A stretch of 64,000 bases of DNA from Olivibacter sp. SDN3 (lineage in GTDB: Bacteria; Bacteroidota; Bacteroidia; Sphingobacteriales; Sphingobacteriaceae). The stretch lies in NCBI RefSeq assembly GCF_014334135.1, contig NZ_CP060497.1:3038001-3102000 (forward strand), in the 5' to 3' direction. The notes under the pieces were generated by a model. The model searched no databases. It saw nothing but the letters and a program-made list of their open reading frames with translations, and was not told the origin of the DNA. Position 1 is the stretch's first letter, and each line of letters begins with the position of its first letter. A program made the position numbers and the translations under genes. Positions 47,177-56,412 of the stretch are shown piece after piece.

Positions 47177-48484
47177 ATGAGTACTGTAAATAAGCATAAA
47201 ATTTCAAAGCGAAGATTAAAAGCGATTTTTGGAGGATCTATTGGAAATCTGGTGGAGTGGTATGACTGGTATGCCTATTCTGCTTTTGCGCTATATTTTT
47301 CTGCTGCTTTTTTCCCCGAGAACAACTCTACTGCCCAACTACTTAATACCGCAGCAATATTCGCGGTAGGTTTTTTAATGCGACCGTTAGGCGGCTACGT
47401 TTTCGGAACAATTGCCGATAAATATGGGCGTAAAAAATCGATGACTTTGTCTGTTTTACTCATGTCGTTTGGCTCTTTACTTATTGCCTTTACGCCCACC
47501 TATCATCAGATTGGCCTGTTTGCGCCTGCAGTTTTACTTATTGCCCGATTATTACAAGGGCTTAGTGTAGGCGGAGAATATGGTGTTTCTGCTACCTATT
47601 TAACAGAAATGGCTACTCCGGACAGAAGAGGGTTTTACTCCAGTTTTCAGTATGTTACACTCATCGGGGGGCAACTGATTGCTTTGGGGGTTCAGCTGTT
47701 ATTACAGCGCGTTTTGCTGAGTGACGCGGAAATATTGGCCTGGGGTTGGCGCATACCTTTTGTTATAGGGGCAGTGTTAGCAGTAGTTGCATTGTATTTA
47801 CGTCGGCATCTCGATGAAACCAGAGCTTTCCAGTTGCAACAAAAGCAGGTAAATAACAGTGAGTCTTCTATAAAGCTGTTGTTAGAACATCCTAAAGCTG
47901 TCTTAACAGTTGTGGGGCTAACCTTGGGGGGGACGCTTGCTTTTTACACTTATTCGACTTATATGCAAAAATTTCTCGTCAACACTGTTCATTTATCAAG
48001 AGAAGAATCGACACTGATTTCTTTTTTGTCCTTGTTTATTTTTGCTTGTCTGCAGCCGGTTTTTGGATTACTATCCGATAGAATCGGAAGAAAACCACTA
48101 TTGCTCGGTTTTGGCATACTAGGTGTTTTATGTACGGTGCCGTTACTTACGTTATTGCAGGAAACACAAGACGTATGGCAAGCTTTTTGGTTGTTGTTAA
48201 CGGCTTTGATGATAGTGAGTGGTTATACCAGTATCAATGCTGTTGTGAAGGCAGAGCTCTTCCCTGCGCAAGTTCGTGCCTTAGGAGTAGGTCTGCCATA
48301 TGCATTAACCGTGGCTATTTTTGGAGGATCTGCGGAATATGTGGCATTATGGTTTAAACATATAGGTCATGAATCATACTATTATTGGTATATAACAGCC
48401 TGCATTTTCTGTTCGCTACTCGTATACACGTTCATGAAGGATACTAAGGCGACCTCAAAGTTAAATGACGACCCGCACGGTTAA
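47177..48484 (+). CDS. MFS transporter, metabolite:H+ symporter (KgtP/ProP-like)
   Basis: A 435-residue twelve-helix MFS permease of the MHS subfamily. N-terminal GNLVEWYDWYAYSAFALYF, the conserved loop 2-3 motif GTIADKYGRKKSM, the RLLQGLSVGGEYGVS helix and the symmetric loop 8-9 LLSDRIGRKPLL are present. Members take up dicarboxylates, proline/betaine or similar compounds; the substrate here cannot be chosen. A lipoprotein and a beta-barrel gene follow on the same strand. Confidence 0.9.
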   Translation: MSTVNKHKISKRRLKAIFGGSIGNLVEWYDWYAYSAFALYFSAAFFPENNSTAQLLNTAAIFAVGFLMRPLGGYVFGTIADKYGRKKSMTLSVLLMSFGSLLIAFTPTYHQIGLFAPAVLLIARLLQGLSVGGEYGVSATYLTEMATPDRRGFYSSFQYVTLIGGQLIALGVQLLLQRVLLSDAEILAWGWRIPFVIGAVLAVVALYLRRHLDETRAFQLQQKQVNNSESSIKLLLEHPKAVLTVVGLTLGGTLAFYTYSTYMQKFLVNTVHLSREESTLISFLSLFIFACLQPVFGLLSDRIGRKPLLLGFGILGVLCTVPLLTLLQETQDVWQAFWLLLTALMIVSGYTSINAVVKAELFPAQVRALGVGLPYALTVAIFGGSAEYVALWFKHIGHESYYYWYITACIFCSLLVYTFMKDTKATSKLNDDPHG

Positions 48485-48561
48485 ATAATAATATGATTAT
48501 TGGTGTTGAAGGTTTTTGGTACGGAAGATGCGGGATTAATGGAAATTTTTAATCGTTGAGC

Positions 48562-49404
48562 ATGATAAAAGTTGTTTACGCAGTGGGACTAATGATCTCC
48601 CTATTTATTCCTACTTCTTGTACAAGAAATACCCAATGTGATTTACTTACCTATACTTATCTTTTCCCTGAGCATATATTAGACGAGTTTGACTACATGA
48701 AGATTTATTTACATGAAGAAGACTTCACTATTGGTGAGAATGGTGTTTTAGGCGAGAATAATAATGGTTTCGTGAGTTTTGAGTTAACGGGTGATAATCA
48801 AGATTTGCCGTTTATCGATATACGGCGTACCGACGGAACTAATAGCTGGTCAAATCAAGCAGAAATAGTTAAGTTAGGACAGTCGGCTGTTAACTATGCC
48901 AGTTGTTTGACAGAAATAAATTATAGCGATCAAGAAGCATTGAACAAAGTTGTCAATTCGTCTCCTACTTATATGCACCTTGTATTAAACGATGCAGAGC
49001 AGGATGGAGGTAGTAAAACTTGGGAAATAGGCGAAGTATACGATGAAAATAGAAATAACGTTTCTGATAGGCCCGAATGGATTTGCATAAGAAACTTGCT
49101 CTTTACTTTTTTCAAGGGAGGTAAAGGGGCGGTCATTAAGATAGCTATTAAGGAAGGGGATACACCCTGTGGTGTGTTTAAGGAGCTATTTGGTGAGAGA
49201 ATGGAGGCTTTTGCCACTTATTCGTTAGAAGGAGGTGCGCAGGACGAATTAAGGATTACCGCTCCGGCCGTTTCTGATGCACTAAAAGCTCAGCTAACTT
49301 TTAATGTAATGAGCACTGGATATGATGAGATAGAAATAAATCTCACTAATGGGGATAATCAATTAGGGTATGCACTGTTAACACCGGTTAGTGATGAAGA
49401 GTAA
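48562..49404 (+). CDS. Lipoprotein of unknown function
   Basis: A 280-residue predicted lipoprotein; lipobox PTSC with C20 after a short hydrophobic segment. No domain is recognised. The mature part is acidic, beta-rich by eye, with five further cysteines. The ATG at 48562 is preferred over a TTG two codons upstream. It overlaps the following beta-barrel gene by 11 bp, so the two are probably translated together and function together at the outer membrane. Confidence 0.7.
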   Translation: MIKVVYAVGLMISLFIPTSCTRNTQCDLLTYTYLFPEHILDEFDYMKIYLHEEDFTIGENGVLGENNNGFVSFELTGDNQDLPFIDIRRTDGTNSWSNQAEIVKLGQSAVNYASCLTEINYSDQEALNKVVNSSPTYMHLVLNDAEQDGGSKTWEIGEVYDENRNNVSDRPEWICIRNLLFTFFKGGKGAVIKIAIKEGDTPCGVFKELFGERMEAFATYSLEGGAQDELRITAPAVSDALKAQLTFNVMSTGYDEIEINLTNGDNQLGYALLTPVSDEE

Positions 49405-50536
49405 AGGAAAAATAGCTTTTTTTGTAAAGGTTAATGTATTGGTGTTATATGCGTTGTTCGGTTTTAAACACGTTTCCGGACAATCCTTGCAAGACTATGA
49501 AATACAGTTAAGAGACTTAGAGCGTTTTGGTAACAGTTATTTTGCAGCATACACTAATCTCTTTTCGTCGAATTTTGGTTTTTCGTTGAATCAGGGATGG
49601 CCGGGTGGGAGTATTCCTAAGAAATCAGGACATATTTCACTAAGCGTGGTGGGTAATACAGCGGTTATTCCTATAAATGATAATAATCGTTTTATCGCAA
49701 CCAATCAGCTTTACCAAACTCCTGGCGTAAGCACATCGCTGTTAACACCCAGTTTGTTTACGGATGCTGACGGTGGAAATATCGGTTTTTATTTGTTAGA
49801 TCCTAGTACGAACAACCGTTTAGTTAATCCGATAAATGGCGACTATTTAAGGGCTAATTTTAATATGATGGATGGGTTGGGTACAAATGTTGGTGTTACT
49901 CCCTTTCTGATGCCTCAATTAAGCGTTAGTTTGGGGAAGAGTACCGAAATTCTATTAAGAGCCCTTCCTTTATCGTTAGTCTCCGATAACGGGCGCATTG
50001 GGGTTTCCGCTTGGGGTGGAGCTGTGCGGCATGAGTTGTCACAATGGTTTGCGGCAAATGATGATCCTGCTTTCTCCGTTAATATTTTATTTTCTTATAT
50101 GAAGAATAGAGTAGATTTTACACCGAATGGCGAGCGGTTTCTTACCTTTAATAATGAGTATTTTAATACCGAGGGAACGAAAGTGGTATTATCTCATGAA
50201 ACACATACCAAGCAGGCCTTAATGTTTTTCAACTATAAACTTCCAAAACTGATTCAAATTTATGCGCATGGAGGAGTTATTGATCAGCGCAGTAATTTAG
50301 GCAGTGATGGCATCTTTAGGTTAAATATAAAAAATGAATTTATTAGTGATGTAGTGGATGACGGGCATATCGAGTTTTCTAATCTATTTTCCTCTAAGCT
50401 TACCAATACCGTACCTGCCGGAGGTGTAGGCCTTCTGCTTGGAAGAGGCTTTCTTCAGACTGAGGCACAATATACCTATGCCAATACACATATTGCTTCC
50501 TTAGCCTTACGCATTAATCTTTTTAAAGGCGATTAA
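49394..50536 (+). CDS. DUF6588-like outer-membrane beta-barrel protein
   Basis: A 380-residue exported protein: signal peptide to about residue 28 (VSGQ), then an N-terminal YEIQLRDLERFGNSYFAAYTNLFSSNFGFSLNQGW and a long alternating beta-strand pattern ending in LALRINLFKGD. The N-terminal layout resembles DUF6588 proteins, a Bacteroidota family of unknown function; the match is from memory. The ATG at 49394 is chosen over a GTG one codon upstream. It overlaps the preceding lipoprotein gene by 11 bp. Confidence 0.7.
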   Translation: MKSKGKIAFFVKVNVLVLYALFGFKHVSGQSLQDYEIQLRDLERFGNSYFAAYTNLFSSNFGFSLNQGWPGGSIPKKSGHISLSVVGNTAVIPINDNNRFIATNQLYQTPGVSTSLLTPSLFTDADGGNIGFYLLDPSTNNRLVNPINGDYLRANFNMMDGLGTNVGVTPFLMPQLSVSLGKSTEILLRALPLSLVSDNGRIGVSAWGGAVRHELSQWFAANDDPAFSVNILFSYMKNRVDFTPNGERFLTFNNEYFNTEGTKVVLSHETHTKQALMFFNYKLPKLIQIYAHGGVIDQRSNLGSDGIFRLNIKNEFISDVVDDGHIEFSNLFSSKLTNTVPAGGVGLLLGRGFLQTEAQYTYANTHIASLALRINLFKGD

Positions 50537-50609
50537 TCTTATTCCTTTATGATATTTGGAGGATTACGAATTACTGGAGTTATATTTTTTTATATTGAAT
50601 AATATTACG

Positions 50610-50617
50610 TACCTTTG
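50610..50617 (+). promoter_or_regulatory. Promoter -7 element for rpsU
   Basis: TACCTTTG matches the Bacteroidota -7 consensus TAnnTTTG, about 43 bp before the rpsU ATG. A T-run at about 50584-50591 lies where a -33 element is expected, but no clean TTG is at the ideal distance. Confidence 0.55.
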
Positions 50618-50659
50618 TTGTCCCAAAAAGAAAAAAAGAAAGGGGGTATATAAAAGAAT

Positions 50660-50851
50660 ATGATTATCGTAAATGTAAAAGATGGTGAGTCGTTAGATAA
50701 AGCCTTGAAACGTTTTAAGAAGAAATTTGAGAAAACAGGAGTGTTAAGAGAGCTTCGTTCGCGCCAGGCTTACGAGAAAAAATCTGTTGCCCGCCGTACT
50801 CAAATTAAAAAAGCTATCTACAAGCAATCGTTGAACCAGGATACGGTCTAG
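50660..50851 (+). CDS. rpsU: 30S ribosomal protein S21
   Basis: A 63-residue basic protein with the S21 pattern: [27 protein letters not shown] and a C-terminal [11 protein letters not shown]. It binds the 30S platform near the anti-Shine-Dalgarno end of 16S rRNA. AAGGGGG about 14-20 bp upstream of the ATG resembles a Shine-Dalgarno, uncommon in this window. A strong terminator follows. Confidence 0.96.
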   Translation: MIIVNVKDGESLDKALKRFKKKFEKTGVLRELRSRQAYEKKSVARRTQIKKAIYKQSLNQDTV

Positions 50852-50871
50852 TTTATAGATATTTATTATAC

Positions 50872-50909
50872 AAAAAAGCCATTCGCACACAATTGCGAAT
50901 GGCTTTTTT
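50872..50909. terminator. Bidirectional terminator after rpsU
   Basis: A 16-bp stem made of AAAAAAGCCATTCGCA and its complement, with a 6-nt loop CACAAT, flanked by A and T tracts (50872-50887 with 50894-50909). It separates rpsU from the convergent unknown gene. Confidence 0.93.
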
Positions 50910-50969
50910 TTACAGCTTCAGAAAATAAAATCATTGAGAATTAATAGAAATTATCAGATCTGTGGTGAT

Positions 50970-52052
50970 TTAGACTTCTTGCCATCCTATGCGATCTTCT
51001 TGTGGCCAATGCTTGGTTTCGTCATCGGCTAAGTCCAGAAGTTCAAAGAAAGTGTCCATCTGATAGATAAAGGTTCGTATTTCGCCTTCATAGGATGGCA
51101 TTCCGGTCTGAAAAATATATTCTAAATATCCCATATAGACCCTTCTATAATTTCTGGCCAAAAATTTAGGATGAAATGTTTCAAAATAAGTAAGAAGTTT
51201 TTTTTCTAATCTTTCCGTGAGCATGATGGGGCTGTATAAAAAGGTGTTTTCCTGCTCTTCGAGATGTACCCAGTAGGTGTTGAGATATTCGATAAGATCT
51301 TTTGTAAAGTTATCGTCTTCCAAAGAAAGGAGGGGGACGGCCGTATTTGGTCCGGTTTCCATATCGGGTGCTTGCTCATTAACAATGGGCGTGTGTTCTA
51401 TATCAGTATTCGACACTGTTTCCGTTGTTTCTTTTTTGGAGTGCGTCAATTCAGCAATCAGAAAAATAGCTTCCGCCATTTTTTCTAAGTATTCCGTAAG
51501 GGGGATGAGTTCGCGACTGAACTGGGTGGATCCATAAGCTATGCTCTCATCGATATATGCGTATGATAAAATATCATCTAAAATTTCTCTCCATTCACTC
51601 ATATCGGCATATACGAAAAAGACCCTTAAAAATAATCGGATATCGTTTATTTCTTCATTTTCGAGCTTTCGGTAATATCTTGCAGCGCTGTTTATTCTTG
51701 TCTCCAAATCAATGCCGTCTCTTTTCCATTTTGTTGTCTGATAAAGAGGGTGGTTTTCATCGATAGCGAATTCTGGTGATGCTTGATGATGGAGTACCCA
51801 TAATGCTTCAATTGCCTCGATAATTTTTCTATGATTATAGACGTATTCGTCGGAATTTAAGTGGAACTTACCATTATTGTCGGTTTTTCTTGTGCCTGCT
51901 GCAGCAACAAGTGTAGTGATGTCTTGACGAAACAGTTCGATGGCTGTTTCTGTAAAGCAAAACTGCTGGATAAATAGCAGAGGGTTTTGAATAGCATTTC
52001 CTTGTAAATAACGAAAATGCGTTGTCTGGATTTCTTGATTAAGGTTTTCCAT
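50970..52052 (-). CDS. Protein of unknown function, divergent from S24 repressor
   Basis: A 360-residue soluble, acidic, mostly helical protein with no recognised domain. Residues 1-200 are helical with several aromatic pairs (FYRQDI-type segments); residues 205-235 are a low-complexity linker; residues 236-360 form a second helical part (FLYSPIMLTERLEKKLLTYFETFHPKFLARNYRRVYMGYLEYIF). No signal peptide. The ATG at 52052 is preferred over an earlier ATG at 52076 because the latter adds only a short hydrophobic leader. It shares its upstream region, which includes a dyad operator, with the S24-type regulator gene. Confidence 0.65.
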   Translation of the reverse strand: MENLNQEIQTTHFRYLQGNAIQNPLLFIQQFCFTETAIELFRQDITTLVAAAGTRKTDNNGKFHLNSDEYVYNHRKIIEAIEALWVLHHQASPEFAIDENHPLYQTTKWKRDGIDLETRINSAARYYRKLENEEINDIRLFLRVFFVYADMSEWREILDDILSYAYIDESIAYGSTQFSRELIPLTEYLEKMAEAIFLIAELTHSKKETTETVSNTDIEHTPIVNEQAPDMETGPNTAVPLLSLEDDNFTKDLIEYLNTYWVHLEEQENTFLYSPIMLTERLEKKLLTYFETFHPKFLARNYRRVYMGYLEYIFQTGMPSYEGEIRTFIYQMDTFFELLDLADDETKHWPQEDRIGWQEV

Positions 52053-52121
52053 AATTTTGAGTAAAAAAATGAACAATGTGCGTTTTTGAATGCTCTAGGT
52101 TATTTGTATCTTGCCTATCAC

Positions 52122-52146
52122 ATGATACGAACAAATATAGTATCAT
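52122..52146. promoter_or_regulatory. Dyad operator between the unknown gene and the S24 regulator gene
   Basis: ATGATAC (52122-52128) and GTATCAT (52140-52146), perfect 7-bp arms with an 11-bp spacer, centred at about 52134 in the 131-bp divergent region. It is 38 bp before the regulator ATG and 70 bp before the unknown gene's ATG. This layout suits control of both genes by the regulator. No binding data are available. Confidence 0.6.
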
Positions 52147-52183
52147 TTTATATAAATAAAAATATTATTTGATAATAATTGAT

Positions 52184-52894
52184 ATGATTGATAAATTGGA
52201 TAGAGCGAAGCTCGGTTCATTGTTTAAAGAGCTGCGTTTGCTTAAAAATATGACGTTAGAGCAATTTTATGGAGATATTACAACGCATGTCAATAATTTA
52301 TCTGCCATTGAAAATGGTGGGAGGGTAATAGGGAAGAGGTTGGCAAAAGATATTATAAATTATCATAATATAAGTTTTAAATGGTTGTCGGAAAAGGAAG
52401 GCAAGCCTTTTTTATCCAATGTTCCTTATCAAATATATAAACAGGAGAGAAATATTACCCGACTGAGGCAAGAACCTTCGGAGGGAGAAGTGCCTTATTA
52501 TCATCTTCAGTTATCGGAAATGGTGTTTGACGGGCCGGAAGCATTCCAGGAAGCGCCGGAGTTTTATGTTAATTTTCGTCCGTTTAATGATTGCACAGCT
52601 TATTTACCTATCTATGGTGATAGTATGTATCCGAAGTTTGCAAGCGGAGAAATTATAGCCATTAAGGAAGTAATAAATCAGGAGGTAATCCTGTGGGGAG
52701 AAGCCTACCTTGTTGTAACTAATAAATTAGCTAATAATATGGTAACTTTAAAACTCCTTTATGAACATGAAGAGTCAGACAAGCTGATTCTAAGGGCTTC
52801 AAATCCAAACTTTAAAGGAGATACAGTGATAGACAAACGAGCCATTTCGAAATTATTTATTGTAAAGGGTAAGATTACGAGAAATCAATTGTAA
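52184..52894 (+). CDS. LexA/CI-like transcriptional regulator (HTH + S24 peptidase domain)
   Basis: A 236-residue protein with an N-terminal helix-turn-helix (about 10-65) and a C-terminal S24 peptidase domain containing nucleophile S147 (GDSMYP) and general-base candidate K190 (MVTLK). A clear Ala-Gly cleavage site between the domains is not seen, so self-cleavage is uncertain. The ATG at 52184 is preferred over TTG at 52169. It may control itself and the divergent gene at 50970 through the operator at 52122-52146. The inducing signal is unknown. Confidence 0.8.
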   Translation: MIDKLDRAKLGSLFKELRLLKNMTLEQFYGDITTHVNNLSAIENGGRVIGKRLAKDIINYHNISFKWLSEKEGKPFLSNVPYQIYKQERNITRLRQEPSEGEVPYYHLQLSEMVFDGPEAFQEAPEFYVNFRPFNDCTAYLPIYGDSMYPKFASGEIIAIKEVINQEVILWGEAYLVVTNKLANNMVTLKLLYEHEESDKLILRASNPNFKGDTVIDKRAISKLFIVKGKITRNQL

Positions 52895-52966
52895 CTTGGG
52901 GTGCCTGTTTCAGCAGCGTAATTGATTAGATGATCATGCGATTTTTAATGATAAATAGACGCAAAG

Positions 52967-53848
52967 ATGTATTTGGATAAGTTCATTTCTTTTTTAACGT
53001 TCGAGAAGCGTTATTCTGCTCATACTGTGAAAGCTTATGAGAAAGATATATCCATGTATTTAGAATTCTGGAAGATGGAAGGGATTGGCTTTGACGAATT
53101 GACACACAAAGATGTGCGGTTTTATCTTTCAGGACTTATGGAGAATAAGTTAGGAGCCTCTTCTGTTAATAGAATATTATCTTCTTTACGGACATACTAC
53201 AAATTTTTACAGCGGGAGGGGCTTCATGAAGAGAATCCAATGCTGCTGTTGAAGGCGGTGAAAACCCCAAAAAAATTACCGGTAGTTGTTGAAGAGGGAA
53301 AGATGGACGTGTTGTTGGCAGATGATGTTTTTTTTGCGAAAAATTTTGAAGGGATAAGAGACCGTTTAATTATAGAATTGCTTTTTGGAACAGGCATGCG
53401 TCTTTCTGAATTAGTGCACCTAAAGGAAGAAGACGTGGATCTTTATCAGCGTACCATCCGTATTTTAGGTAAGCGGAATAAGGAGCGTATCGTGCCATTG
53501 TTGGAAGGTTTAGAAAAACTGATCAGCGCGTATTTATTATCAAAAAAAAATGAGAAATTTGATAACAATTGTTTAACTTTAGTCGTTACTAAAAAAGGTA
53601 AGCCAGTCTATCCAGGACTTGTTTATCGGGTAGTAACGAATTATCTGTCGCTGATAACTTCACAGCAAAAAAAGAGCCCTCACGTGTTAAGGCACAGCTT
53701 TGCTACTGCTTTATTAAACCGGGGTGCTGATTTGAATGCTATAAAGGAGCTGTTGGGCCACGCGAATTTGGTAGCCACACAGGTGTATACACACAATTCA
53801 GTTGAACGATTAAAATCTATTTACAAACAAGCTCATCCCAAAGCTTAA
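52967..53848 (+). CDS. xerC: Tyrosine recombinase XerC/XerD
   Basis: A 293-residue tyrosine recombinase that resolves chromosome dimers at dif. N-terminal SAM-like domain (about 1-85) and C-terminal catalytic domain with R145, K169, H239, R242, H265 and nucleophile Y274, all conserved. Adjacent position to hpf and the tuf region matches the usual Bacteroidota arrangement. Assignment to XerC rather than XerD is by position and not certain. Confidence 0.93.
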   Translation: MYLDKFISFLTFEKRYSAHTVKAYEKDISMYLEFWKMEGIGFDELTHKDVRFYLSGLMENKLGASSVNRILSSLRTYYKFLQREGLHEENPMLLLKAVKTPKKLPVVVEEGKMDVLLADDVFFAKNFEGIRDRLIIELLFGTGMRLSELVHLKEEDVDLYQRTIRILGKRNKERIVPLLEGLEKLISAYLLSKKNEKFDNNCLTLVVTKKGKPVYPGLVYRVVTNYLSLITSQQKKSPHVLRHSFATALLNRGADLNAIKELLGHANLVATQVYTHNSVERLKSIYKQAHPKA

Positions 53849-53862
53849 AAAAGGAGGAAATT

Positions 53863-54213
53863 ATGAACATTACCACGCAATCAATTCAATTTAAAGCTGA
53901 CAAGAAATTGATAGACTTTATTCAACGTCGTGTGGACAAATTGGACCAGTTTTTTGACCAGATAATAGCTGGAGAATGTTATCTGAAACTGGAAAATGTT
54001 GAAGATGAAGCTAATAAAATAACGGAGTTTAAGCTTAACATACCTGGAAATCAGCTTTTCGCTAAAGGTCGGGCAAAAAGTTTTGAAGAAGCTACAGATT
54101 TAGCGATAGAGTCATTGCGTAGGCAGGTAAATAAACATAAGACGAAAACGCGAACGAAGGTAAGCCATCATAAAGAAGTACTAGTGGAAGCTCAACAAGA
54201 AGCTTTTGGTTAG
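53863..54213 (+). CDS. hpf: Ribosome hibernation-promoting factor (HPF/YfiA family)
   Basis: A 116-residue protein of the short HPF/RaiA family, which binds the 30S decoding region in stationary phase. It has the N-terminal beta-alpha pattern, then FFDQIIAGECYLKLEN and an RAKSFEEATDLAIESLRRQV helix. Its 15-bp gap to the recombinase gene and the strong AAGGAGG Shine-Dalgarno just upstream (53851-53857) suggest co-transcription. Confidence 0.9.
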   Translation: MNITTQSIQFKADKKLIDFIQRRVDKLDQFFDQIIAGECYLKLENVEDEANKITEFKLNIPGNQLFAKGRAKSFEEATDLAIESLRRQVNKHKTKTRTKVSHHKEVLVEAQQEAFG

Positions 54214-54231
54214 CTAGAGCATACAGGAAAG

Positions 54232-54262
54232 GCCCCTCAAGGAAGCTATTTTCTTGAGGGGC
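54232..54262 (+). terminator. Terminator after hpf
   Basis: A perfect 10-bp GC-rich stem (GCCCCTCAAG with CTTGAGGGGC) with an 11-nt loop, followed by TTTTCTTTT, 18 bp after the hpf stop. Confidence 0.92.
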
Positions 54263-54389
54263 TTTTCTTTTGAAGGGAATCTCATTTGGTGAACTGAGAC
54301 AGGAGCTTTTAACAAAAAAATAGTAGACTGATAAACAAGGTATTTGCGCTTTATAAGCTTTTTTTGCAACAATTATTTTCACTTTTTTT

Positions 54390-54418
54390 TTGAATTAATA
54401 CTTTCTTGTCTATCTTTG
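54390..54418 (+). promoter_or_regulatory. Promoter of the tRNA-tuf operon
   Basis: TTG (54390-54392), 18-bp spacer, TATCTTTG (54411-54418), a full match to TTG-N17-23-TAnnTTTG. It lies about 87 bp before the first tRNA. Confidence 0.75.
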
Positions 54419-54504
54419 CAGTCCCAAAGGGAACACAGGGGATGCGAGGGAGTAGGAAATGGTGTTCTAGTAGGGTAGAGCGTTCTTTATATAAGTGTAA
54501 ATTT

Positions 54505-54577
<73 letters not shown>

Positions 54578-54584
54578 CAATGTT

Positions 54585-54668
54585 GGGGGGATTCCAGAGC
54601 GGTCAAATGGGACGGACTGTAAATCCGTTGCTTCGGCTTCGAAGGTTCGAATCCTTCTCCCCCCACCA
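54585..54668 (+). tRNA. tRNA-Tyr (GTA)
   Basis: Class II tRNA with a long variable arm. Acceptor GGGGGGA pairs with TCCCCCC, anticodon loop CTGTAAA (GTA), and 3' ACCA is encoded (54665-54668). Confidence 0.95.
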
Positions 54669-54751
54669 CTTTTAAAATAAGTTTCACAAGTGAACTTATG
54701 GCGGTTTTATACCTGCGTGAACGTAGGTAGTGTAGGAAATCAAAATAACAA

Positions 54752-54824
54752 GCGGAAGTAGCTCAATTGGTAGAGCGATAGCCTTCCAAGCTATAGGTTG
54801 CGGGTTCGAGACCCGTCTTCCGCT
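54752..54824 (+). tRNA. tRNA-Gly (TCC)
   Basis: Acceptor GCGGAAG pairs with CTTCCGC, anticodon loop CTTCCAA (TCC), discriminator T at 54824. CCA not encoded. Confidence 0.95.
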
Positions 54825-54880
54825 CTTGAAATTAAAGAGTTAAAACCGTTATCGGCTTTAGCTTTTTGTTGTTCAAACAA

Positions 54881-54952
<72 letters not shown>

Positions 54953-55012
54953 CGTAAGTGTAAATAATAAAAACCAAAAAAATAAAAATTAACTTACTAA
55001 TTCACATACAAA

Positions 55013-56200
55013 ATGGCAAAAGAGAAATTTGACCGCAGTAAACCACACTTAAATATTGGTACAATCGGTCACGTTGACCACGGTAAAACCACTACAACTG
55101 CTGCTATCACTAAAGTATTGGCTGATGCAGGTTTATCAGAAGCTCGCTCATTTGATTCGATTGACTCAGCTCCTGAAGAAAAAGAACGTGGTATCACTAT
55201 CAATACAGCACACGTTGAATACTCAACTGCAAACCGTCACTATGCTCACGTTGACTGTCCAGGTCACGCTGACTATGTGAAAAACATGGTTACTGGTGCT
55301 GCGCAGATGGACGGAGCTATTATCGTGGTAGCTGCAACAGACGGACCAATGCCTCAAACACGCGAGCACATTTTGTTGGCTCGCCAGGTAGGTGTTCCCG
55401 CACTTGTAGTTTTTATGAATAAAACAGACTTAGTTGATGATCCTGAATTGTTAGACTTAGTTGAAATGGAAGTTCGTGAATTATTATCATTCTACGAATA
55501 TCCAGGTGATGATATTCCTGTAATCAAAGGATCTGCACTTGGCGCATTGAATGGAGAGCAACAGTGGGTGGATAAAATTATGGAGTTGATGGATGCTGTA
55601 GATAATCACATCCCTATTCCTCCACGTTTGACTGATTTGCCTTTCTTGATGCCTATCGAAGACGTGTTCTCAATTACCGGTCGTGGTACAGTTGCTACAG
55701 GTCGTATTGAGCGTGGTGTGATCAATAGTGGTGATCCTGTTGAGATCTTAGGAATGGGTGCAGAGAACTTGAAATCTACCGTAACTGGAGTTGAGATGTT
55801 CCGCAAGATCTTAGATTATGGAGAAGCCGGGGATAACGTAGGTTTGTTATTACGTGGTATTGAGAAAACGGATATCCGTCGTGGTATGGTAATCTGTAAA
55901 CCAGGTAGCGTAACTCCTCACACAGAATTTAAAGCTGAAGTTTACGTTTTATCGAAAGCTGAAGGTGGTCGTCATACGCCGTTTTTCAACAAATATCGCC
56001 CACAGTTCTATTTCCGTACCACTGATGTAACTGGAGAAATCACGTTACAGGAAGGTGTAGAAATGGTTATGCCTGGTGATAACGTTACTATTAATGTGAA
56101 GTTGATTAACGCGATTGCTATGGAAAAAGGTCTACGTTTCGCTATCCGTGAGGGTGGTAGAACCGTAGGTGCTGGTCAGGTTACTGAAATTGTAGCTTAA
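55013..56200 (+). CDS. tuf: Translation elongation factor Tu
   Basis: A 395-residue GTPase that delivers aminoacyl-tRNA to the ribosome. G1 GHVDHGKT at 19-26, switch-1 [17 protein letters not shown] at G3, NKTD at G4, and full domains 2 and 3. The gene is preceded by a tRNA cluster and followed by tRNA-Trp and secE, the standard layout. Codon use is strongly biased, as expected for a highly expressed gene. Confidence 0.98.
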   Translation: MAKEKFDRSKPHLNIGTIGHVDHGKTTTTAAITKVLADAGLSEARSFDSIDSAPEEKERGITINTAHVEYSTANRHYAHVDCPGHADYVKNMVTGAAQMDGAIIVVAATDGPMPQTREHILLARQVGVPALVVFMNKTDLVDDPELLDLVEMEVRELLSFYEYPGDDIPVIKGSALGALNGEQQWVDKIMELMDAVDNHIPIPPRLTDLPFLMPIEDVFSITGRGTVATGRIERGVINSGDPVEILGMGAENLKSTVTGVEMFRKILDYGEAGDNVGLLLRGIEKTDIRRGMVICKPGSVTPHTEFKAEVYVLSKAEGGRHTPFFNKYRPQFYFRTTDVTGEITLQEGVEMVMPGDNVTINVKLINAIAMEKGLRFAIREGGRTVGAGQVTEIVA

Positions 56201-56219
56201 TCCACGCATAGATATAACT

Positions 56220-56254
56220 AATTAGCTGACTGGTTATTGGCCAGTTAGCTAATT
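56220..56254 (+). other. Hairpin between tuf and tRNA-Trp
   Basis: A 14-bp stem with one G-T wobble (56220-56233 with 56241-56254) and a 7-nt loop, starting 20 bp after the tuf stop. It lacks a U-tract, so it may mark a processing or attenuation site rather than a true terminator. Confidence 0.6.
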
Positions 56255-56259
56255 GTCTT

Positions 56260-56330
56260 ACGGGCATAGTTCAATGGTAGAATAGAGGTCTCCAAAACCT
56301 TTGATCAGGGTTCGAATCCTTGTGCCCGTG
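56260..56330 (+). tRNA. tRNA-Trp (CCA)
   Basis: Acceptor ACGGGCA pairs with TGCCCGT; anticodon loop CTCCAAA (CCA); discriminator G at 56330. Conserved position between tuf and secE. Confidence 0.95.
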
Positions 56331-56412
56331 CAAAATAATAACCGGTAGGCCGTTGGCTATAAACGTCGACAGTAGGCCGCAGAAGTCGAAGAAATATATC
56401 TCATAACTCACA

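Noticed and set aside
50970-52052. RteC-like regulator identity for the unknown protein
   Set aside because: I could not match the expected RteC sequence pattern, and no conjugative-transposon genes are nearby.
52967-53848. Integrase of a mobile element
   Set aside because: All catalytic residues fit the chromosomal XerC/D type and the position beside hpf and tuf is conserved housekeeping; no att-like repeats were seen at the tRNA genes.
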